From positions 1 to 9,935 of the forward strand of contig CALMWN010000159.1 of NCBI GenBank assembly GCA_937873555.1: a stretch of 9,935 nt of DNA, read 5' to 3'. This DNA is from an uncultured Clostridia bacterium. GTDB lineage: Bacteria; Bacillota; Clostridia; Acetivibrionales; CALMWN01. This document shows, in pieces, positions 7,105 through 9,935 of the stretch (the stretch's first letter is position 1; each line of letters opens with the position of its first letter). Both the position numbers and the translations under genes were made by a program. The notes under the pieces are model-generated. The model saw nothing but the letters and a program-made list of their open reading frames with translations. It was not told where the DNA came from and ran no database searches.

Positions 7105-7122
7105 CATACTTTAGCAGTGATA
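7100..7122. promoter_or_regulatory. Inverted repeat TATCAC-N11-GTGATA, candidate operator
   Basis: Two perfect 6-bp arms with centres about 1.5 helical turns apart lie in the divergent region between the enolase-superfamily gene (-) and the thiamine-binding gene (+). The repeat overlaps the upstream part of the - strand -10 box, where a dimeric repressor would block transcription. No regulator gene is present in the window. The role is inferred from position and symmetry only. Confidence 0.4.
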
Positions 7123-7206
7123 CATATTTTTCATATAAATTTTCAGTATACAAATCCACTATTTTTTATAAACTACATTTAATCTTAAAACAATCGAGGT
7201 GAGAAA

Positions 7207-7443
7207 ATGATATCAGCTGAAGTTGCAATCTATCCCCTGAAAACAACAGATGCATCAAAAGTCATCAATAATTCAATAAGCACATTGAAAAATGAAAAAG
7301 TTGACTATGATGTCAATTCCATGAATACAAAATTGACAGGTTCAAAAGAGGAAATATTCAACAGCCTGGAAAAAATGTTCACTGAAGCGGAAAACAGCGG
7401 CAGTGAAGTCAGTATGGTCATTACGGTAACCAATTCAGTCTGA
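7207..7443 (+). CDS. Short thiamine-binding (MTH1187/YkoF-type, PF01910-like) protein
   Basis: This 78-residue cytoplasmic protein begins ISAEVAIYPLKTTDASKVIN, which matches the N-terminus of the thiamine-binding/YkoF-like family (MTH1187, YqgV). Members have a ferredoxin-like beta-alpha-beta-beta-alpha-beta fold and bind thiamine or its pyrimidine part. A first strand (2-9), a helix (16-30), two strands (32-48), a second helix (47-63) and a last strand (67-75, SMVITVTNS) can be followed. It is shorter than the usual ~95-100 residues, lacking the C-terminal extension. AGGTGAG sits just before the ATG. The gene is alone on its strand and divergent from the enolase-superfamily gene. No TPP aptamer is seen upstream, so it is not under the same visible control as thiW-thiM. 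The family call is good; ligand and role are inferred. Confidence 0.7.
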   Translation: MISAEVAIYPLKTTDASKVINNSISTLKNEKVDYDVNSMNTKLTGSKEEIFNSLEKMFTEAENSGSEVSMVITVTNSV

Positions 7444-7502
7444 TGTGATCTGCAAGTTTGCCATATTTGCACAGATACTGATATATTGTTAGTGCCATTT
7501 CA

Positions 7503-7530
7503 CATAATTTATTTTTAGAAATAAATTATG
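7503..7530. repeat. Perfect 12-bp inverted repeat (hairpin 1)
   Basis: CATAATTTATTT and AAATAAATTATG are exact reverse complements around the 4-base loop TTAG. The stem is almost pure A-T. It stands about 60 bases after the thiamine-binding gene. No T-run follows on either strand, so a simple terminator role is not clear. Confidence 0.8.
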
Positions 7531-7552
7531 CTTTCGGCGAGTTTTATCGGAT

Positions 7553-7601
7553 GTGCTTATTAACATTTTTAAAACTAGAAATTTGTTATGTTAAAAAGCA
7601 C
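7553..7601. repeat. 14-bp inverted repeat with one mismatch (hairpin 2)
   Basis: GTGCTTATTAACAT (7553-7566) pairs with ATGTTAAAAAGCAC (7588-7601), 13 of 14 positions matching, around a 21-base loop. It starts 23 bp after hairpin 1 and ends three bases before hairpin 3, so the three form a compact array. Confidence 0.75.
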
Positions 7602-7604
7602 TAG

Positions 7605-7651
7605 ATAGTTTTGGAACTTTTTAAATCATATTCTTCCAAAACTATTTTTTT
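7605..7651 (+). terminator. Perfect 12-bp hairpin followed by T7 (hairpin 3, possible terminator)
   Basis: ATAGTTTTGGAA (7605-7616) and TTCCAAAACTAT (7634-7645) are exact reverse complements with a 17-base loop, followed by seven T (7645-7651) on the + strand. It can act as an intrinsic terminator for a transcript from the thiamine-binding gene, although the loop is long for that purpose and the distance from the stop codon is about 160 bases. Confidence 0.5.
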
Positions 7652-7882
7652 GAATCCGTTTTATCAGAAATTGTATGAAAATGGTACCGGCAATATGAGG
7701 TTAAGCAACCTTAGGCTATCGATCAACCCTTATTTGGCAGTTGCCTATTTTTCCTGCTTTCTTGTTATTCTTTCAATGGACCTATACACATAAATTGGCT
7801 TATTTTGGATCTTCCTTAAAATAATAATGAGATATTTGAAAATAATCATAAATACAAAAAACATTCCTGAAAATCCTTACAA

Positions 7883-7913
7883 GAAAAACAAGATAAGTTT
7901 TAGCAATTTATCT
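7883..7913 (-). terminator. Possible weak terminator at the end of anSME
   Basis: On the - strand AGATAA and TTATCT form a 6-bp A-T-rich stem with an 11-base loop, overlapping the TAG stop of anSME, followed by TGTTTTTCTT. The stem is weak, so this is a tentative call. Confidence 0.35.
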
Positions 7914-9030
7914 ACCTCTGCATAAACATGGCTGCGACCTGCCTTAGCCGTTCTCCCGCATAATCAAAAAACTCCCTGTATGACTCGCAGTAGTAATTCA
8001 ATCCAGCCTTTTTATCCACAAAAGGCTCACGGTCTCTTCTGCATCCCCCCCGGCAAAGATTAAACCATCTGCATTCCTTGCATTTAGGATCCACAGGTAA
8101 AGACATCTCAATAAAACTTTTACCCGCATCAGAATTGCGTAATTCGTCAAAGCCTTTATCCTTTATGTTCCCCAGCAGCCATTCATCAGTGACATAAAAG
8201 TCACAGGGATATACCCCACCATCAGCCTCAACAACAAACTGGCACTGGCATTGACCGGACATTCCGCATGCCTCGGGCCTGTATCCCATGAACATCCCTA
8301 TAAGGTTATCGAAGTATCTTATACTGATCATATTTCCTTTCATAGTATCCTCATACCAGAGATCAAAAAGACTTTTGAGAAAATAGGTAAATCGATCCGG
8401 TTTCAAGGAAAATTCATTGCCTCCTGGCTGCTGGTTTAAAGGATCGAGACAGGGGATAAACTGAAGGTATTTGAAGTTATGCCTTTTAAAGAAGTTGTAA
8501 ATCTTGCTTGCATGTCGCGCTACATAGGCATTGACGACGAAAAGCACATTATATTCCACTTTATATTTATTGAAAAGTTCGATCGTGTTCATAACTCTGT
8601 TAAAGGAGCCATCACTCCTTGCATCAATTCGGTTGGCATCGTGAATGTCTTTCGGACCATCCAGGGAAATGCCCACCAGGAAGTTATTCTCTGCCAGAAA
8701 CTTTGCCCAGCTTTCATCAATCATAAGGCCGTTTGTTTGCAAAGCATTATTGACCTGCACCTTTTTTAGGTTATATTTCTTCTCAAGTTCGATCAGCTTT
8801 TTATAAAACTCCAGACCGATTAAGGTGGGCTCACCCCCCTGGAATGCAAAGGTACAAACATGATCGGCGTATTCCAGAGCCTTTTTGACCATTTGTTCAA
8901 GCAAGCCTACGTCCATCATGCCGTAGTTCGCTGTCATACGATTTTCAGCGATGGCATGGTAGAAGCAATATTTACATCTCAGATTGCAATTGCTGGAGGA
9001 TGGTTTTATCAATAAGCTGATCGGCGGCAT
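7912..9030 (-). CDS. Anaerobic sulfatase-maturating enzyme (anSME), radical SAM
   Basis: anSME oxidises an active-site Cys or Ser of sulfatases to formylglycine in the cytoplasm before export, using S-adenosylmethionine and three [4Fe-4S] clusters. The 372-residue protein has the radical SAM motif C15-x3-C19-x2-C22, followed by FAFQGGEPTL (61-70, SAM contact). It also has a SPASM domain in which C255, C261, C276, C330 and C317, C320, C326, C348 can hold the two auxiliary clusters. D277 in YPCDFYV corresponds to the catalytic base. From memory, these positions coincide with C. perfringens anSME (370 residues), as does the start MPP(I/L)SLLIKP. AAGGGGAAG precedes the ATG at 9030. No sulfatase gene is in the window. 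The upstream isomerase remnant suggests a sugar locus, so the partner may be a glycan sulfatase encoded elsewhere. A related Cys-type SPASM peptide modifier is a less likely alternative. Confidence 0.92.
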   Translation of the reverse strand: MPPISLLIKPSSSNCNLRCKYCFYHAIAENRMTANYGMMDVGLLEQMVKKALEYADHVCTFAFQGGEPTLIGLEFYKKLIELEKKYNLKKVQVNNALQTNGLMIDESWAKFLAENNFLVGISLDGPKDIHDANRIDARSDGSFNRVMNTIELFNKYKVEYNVLFVVNAYVARHASKIYNFFKRHNFKYLQFIPCLDPLNQQPGGNEFSLKPDRFTYFLKSLFDLWYEDTMKGNMISIRYFDNLIGMFMGYRPEACGMSGQCQCQFVVEADGGVYPCDFYVTDEWLLGNIKDKGFDELRNSDAGKSFIEMSLPVDPKCKECRWFNLCRGGCRRDREPFVDKKAGLNYYCESYREFFDYAGERLRQVAAMFMQR

Positions 9031-9084
9031 ATTTTTTCTTCCCCTTTGTAATTATATCAGATTGGATTTCATATGTATCAGTTA

Positions 9085-9109
9085 CATTTAAGTGTGTCCC
9101 ACTAAAATG
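9085..9109. repeat. Imperfect 9-bp inverted repeat at the end of the chrA remnant
   Basis: CATTTAAGT (9085-9093) pairs with ACTAAAATG (9101-9109) with one mismatch around the 7-base loop GTGTCCC. It includes the stop codon of the chrA remnant. There is no T-run on the - strand, so it is only a possible weak terminator of the former gene. Confidence 0.4.
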
Positions 9110-9209
9110 ATACTACTCCGATAAGTCCCGATGCAAGTATTAAATAAGCGGGGTGAAATTTTGTTTTTACAAGCACGATAAAAGCGACAACCATAATAAT
9201 TGTACTTTT
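9102..9209 (-). pseudogene. 3' remnant of a chromate transporter (ChrA-like) gene
   Basis: In a frame shifted from the PFK remnant, the - strand reads STIIMVVAFIVLVKTKFHP followed by AYLILASGLIGVVSF and a TAG stop at 9102-9104. This alternation of a hydrophobic helix, a basic KTKxHP turn and a final LILASGLIGV helix is what I know from the C-terminus of ChrA/CHR membrane transporters, including the short ~190-residue forms of clostridia. Only about 35 codons remain, there is no start signal, and the sequence joins directly to PFK sequence upstream. It is therefore a non-functional tail left by a deletion or recombination. The family call rests on a short segment. Confidence 0.5.
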
Positions 9210-9451
9210 AACTTTTTCCTTGAGGTTCCTATTACAGAAGCAGGGGTGAAAGGAAGCCGTTCAATTTCATTCTGACGCATCCCTTTAAAATCAAAAAACC
9301 TTTCATTTAAAATTCCATCCACTCCACCCAGGGCACCATAAATCGAACCAATATTTTCGTACTTTTTTGCCTCTTCAATGGCCCCATAAAGTGAAGCATT
9401 AATTACAGTAGTAGGAGCACCTCCGTGCACAATTAGAACATTATCTTTCAT
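9207..9451 (-). pseudogene. Truncated 6-phosphofructokinase-like gene (5' remnant)
   Basis: The frame starts at ATG 9451 (MKDNVLIVHGGAPTTVINAS), with AAGGGA upstream, 34 bp after the isomerase-like gene. It shows the N-terminal PFK features: a GGAPTTVINASLYGAIEEA nucleotide/phosphate loop, YGALGGVDGIL, and SVIGTSRKK (equivalent to the GT(I/M)LGTSR element). After about 82 codons the similarity stops, and the frame runs into unrelated sequence (LKVQLLWLSLLSCL) to a TAA at 9167-9169. Normal PFKs have 320 to over 400 residues, so the catalytic core is missing and no activity is expected. The usual GGPAPGIN-like motif is GGAPTTVIN here, nearer to the PPi-dependent or divergent PFK group. The sequence joined to it is the tail of a chrA-like gene. 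An intact copy elsewhere must serve glycolysis. Confidence 0.75.
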
Positions 9452-9485
9452 TGGCTTCGTCCCTTTCCGTATGAACTGACGCACA

Positions 9486-9935
9486 TCAAAGCTCAATCAC
9501 TTCAACACCAAGTATTTTGGAAAGCAGCCTCATCTCATCCGCAACATCATCCCATACCAGACTGTAGTGATGGGGTACCCCTTCCTCAGCGATTCTATAG
9601 ATCGTCTTCAGTACCGGTTTCTCTAAAACTACATTCACCATGACTCCTTTGGTAACCCTTTCAGTGGGTACAGCCTCTCCTTTTGTAAGGAAAAGCTTAT
9701 ATTCATTGCCGATCTTGCACATACGGGCGATTGTCACTTTTCCAGGCTTAAGAGTTTGATAAAAGGCTGTGCCCTGGCCTGCAAGCGGATGGTTGCTCAT
9801 GACTACATCACTGTTCGGATCCTTCAAGCTTCTGCCCGCCTGACCACAGTGCCAGAAAAGAACTGAGTTTTGCTTTTCATCGATACTGATAAGATCACTC
9901 ATGTAAACTACCGCATTCGTCAGATATTTCTGGAT
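9486..9935 (-). CDS. L-fucose/L-arabinose isomerase-like protein, C-terminal part (5' end outside window)
   Basis: The - strand frame is open to the window edge and gives 149 residues up to the TGA at 9486-9488. The Met at 9902 is internal, because upstream codons (IQKYLTNAVVY) are in frame and plausible. The segment contains FWHCGQAGRSL, SNHPLAGQGT, KPGKVTIARMCK and a VPHHYSLVWDDV block. These are characteristic of the C-terminal domain of the fucose isomerase-like family (aldose-ketose isomerases for L-fucose, D-arabinose or L-arabinose), which carries active-site histidine and metal-binding residues. The truncated PFK-like gene follows at 34 bp, consistent with a former sugar-catabolic operon. 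Exact sugar is unknown. The family call is moderately secure from the C-terminal part alone. Confidence 0.7.
   Translation of the reverse strand: MQKYLTNAVVYMSDLISIDEKQNSVLFWHCGQAGRSLKDPNSDVVMSNHPLAGQGTAFYQTLKPGKVTIARMCKIGNEYKLFLTKGEAVPTERVTKGVMVNVVLEKPVLKTIYRIAEEGVPHHYSLVWDDVADEMRLLSKILGVEVIEL

Larger units (their letters stand above)
7444..7911. other. Gene-free intergenic region rich in inverted repeats
   Basis: This 468-bp AT-rich stretch between the thiamine-binding gene (+) and the end of anSME (-) holds no frame I can support. Its first half carries three successive long inverted repeats (listed separately). The second half has a small hairpin, AGGTT-AAGC-AACCT at 7698-7711, and a 60-codon frame at 7611-7793 that starts inside the third repeat and looks like chance. 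The whole could be a terminator region, a structured RNA or a decayed mobile element. No known riboswitch consensus was recognised. Confidence 0.6.

Noticed and set aside
7681..7770. Possible riboswitch-like segment (GGTACCGGCAATATG, AGGTT-AAGC-AACCT, GCCTATTTTT)
   Set aside because: I compared it mentally with c-di-GMP, SAM, preQ1 and cobalamin consensus patterns and found no match. The only clear stem is 5 bp.
7611..7793. 60-codon frame on the + strand in the intergenic region
   Set aside because: It begins with TTG inside the first arm of hairpin 3, lacks a ribosome binding site, crosses the T-tract and has no recognisable similarity.
9051..9059. TGATATAAT extended -10 just upstream of anSME on the - strand
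   Set aside because: It is only about 5 bases from the ribosome binding site (9038-9046), so transcription would start inside that site. It also has no good -35 box. It is probably a chance A-T match.
9061..9111. Possible IS end (GTATCA...TGATAC around GTGTCCCACT)
   Set aside because: The repeat is imperfect, no transposase or target duplication is seen, and much of it is explained as the stop region of the chrA remnant.

Overview
The window looks like a chromosomal segment of an anaerobic, low-to-moderate GC Clostridia bacterium. The evidence is the phoU-phoP-phoR order, a TPP-riboswitch-controlled thiW-thiM pair, AGGAGG-type ribosome binding sites, extended -10 promoters, and a radical SAM enzyme that matches the anaerobic sulfatase-maturating enzyme of Clostridium perfringens down to cysteine numbering. 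This lineage is an inference from gene content; no 16S or other marker is present.

Layout. (1) Positions 1-2965, + strand: the 3' part of phoU, then the phosphate response regulator phoP/phoB and its sensor kinase phoR, tightly packed as the distal end of a phosphate (pst/pho) operon. (2) 2950-4538, - strand: a thiamine salvage operon. It has a good promoter, a complete TPP riboswitch, an intrinsic terminator with a UACG loop, thiW (thiazole uptake S component) and thiM (hydroxyethylthiazole kinase). thiM overlaps the end of phoR by 16 bp, tail to tail. (3) 4576-7122, - strand: a probable acid or acid-sugar catabolic group made of an enolase-superfamily dehydratase/racemase, a 51-codon membrane peptide with its own extended -10 promoter, and a D-2-hydroxyacid dehydrogenase. 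(4) 7207-7443, + strand: a very short thiamine-binding (MTH1187/YkoF-type) protein, divergent from the enolase gene across a candidate operator. (5) 7444-7911: a gene-free stretch with three consecutive long inverted repeats, the last followed by seven T. (6) 7912-9935, - strand: anSME, preceded by a gene-decay scar in which the first ~82 codons of a 6-phosphofructokinase-like gene are joined out of frame to the last ~35 codons of a chromate-transporter (ChrA-like) gene, and then the 3' part of a fucose/arabinose-isomerase-like gene.

How they fit. The pho genes sense phosphate limitation. The thi operon imports and phosphorylates the thiazole moiety for thiamine and is switched off by TPP. 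The small thiamine-binding protein is a second, separately transcribed thiamine-related gene nearby. The enolase plus hydroxyacid dehydrogenase pair suggests dehydration of a sugar acid or hydroxy acid and reduction of a 2-oxoacid, but the substrate cannot be read from the sequence. The isomerase, PFK remnant and anSME suggest metabolism of (possibly sulfated) sugars such as fucose, with anSME activating a sulfatase encoded elsewhere.

I see no CRISPR array, no tRNA or rRNA, no intact transposase and no clear novel multi-gene system. The most unusual items are the pfk/chrA deletion scar, the three-hairpin intergenic region and the short thiamine-binding protein.
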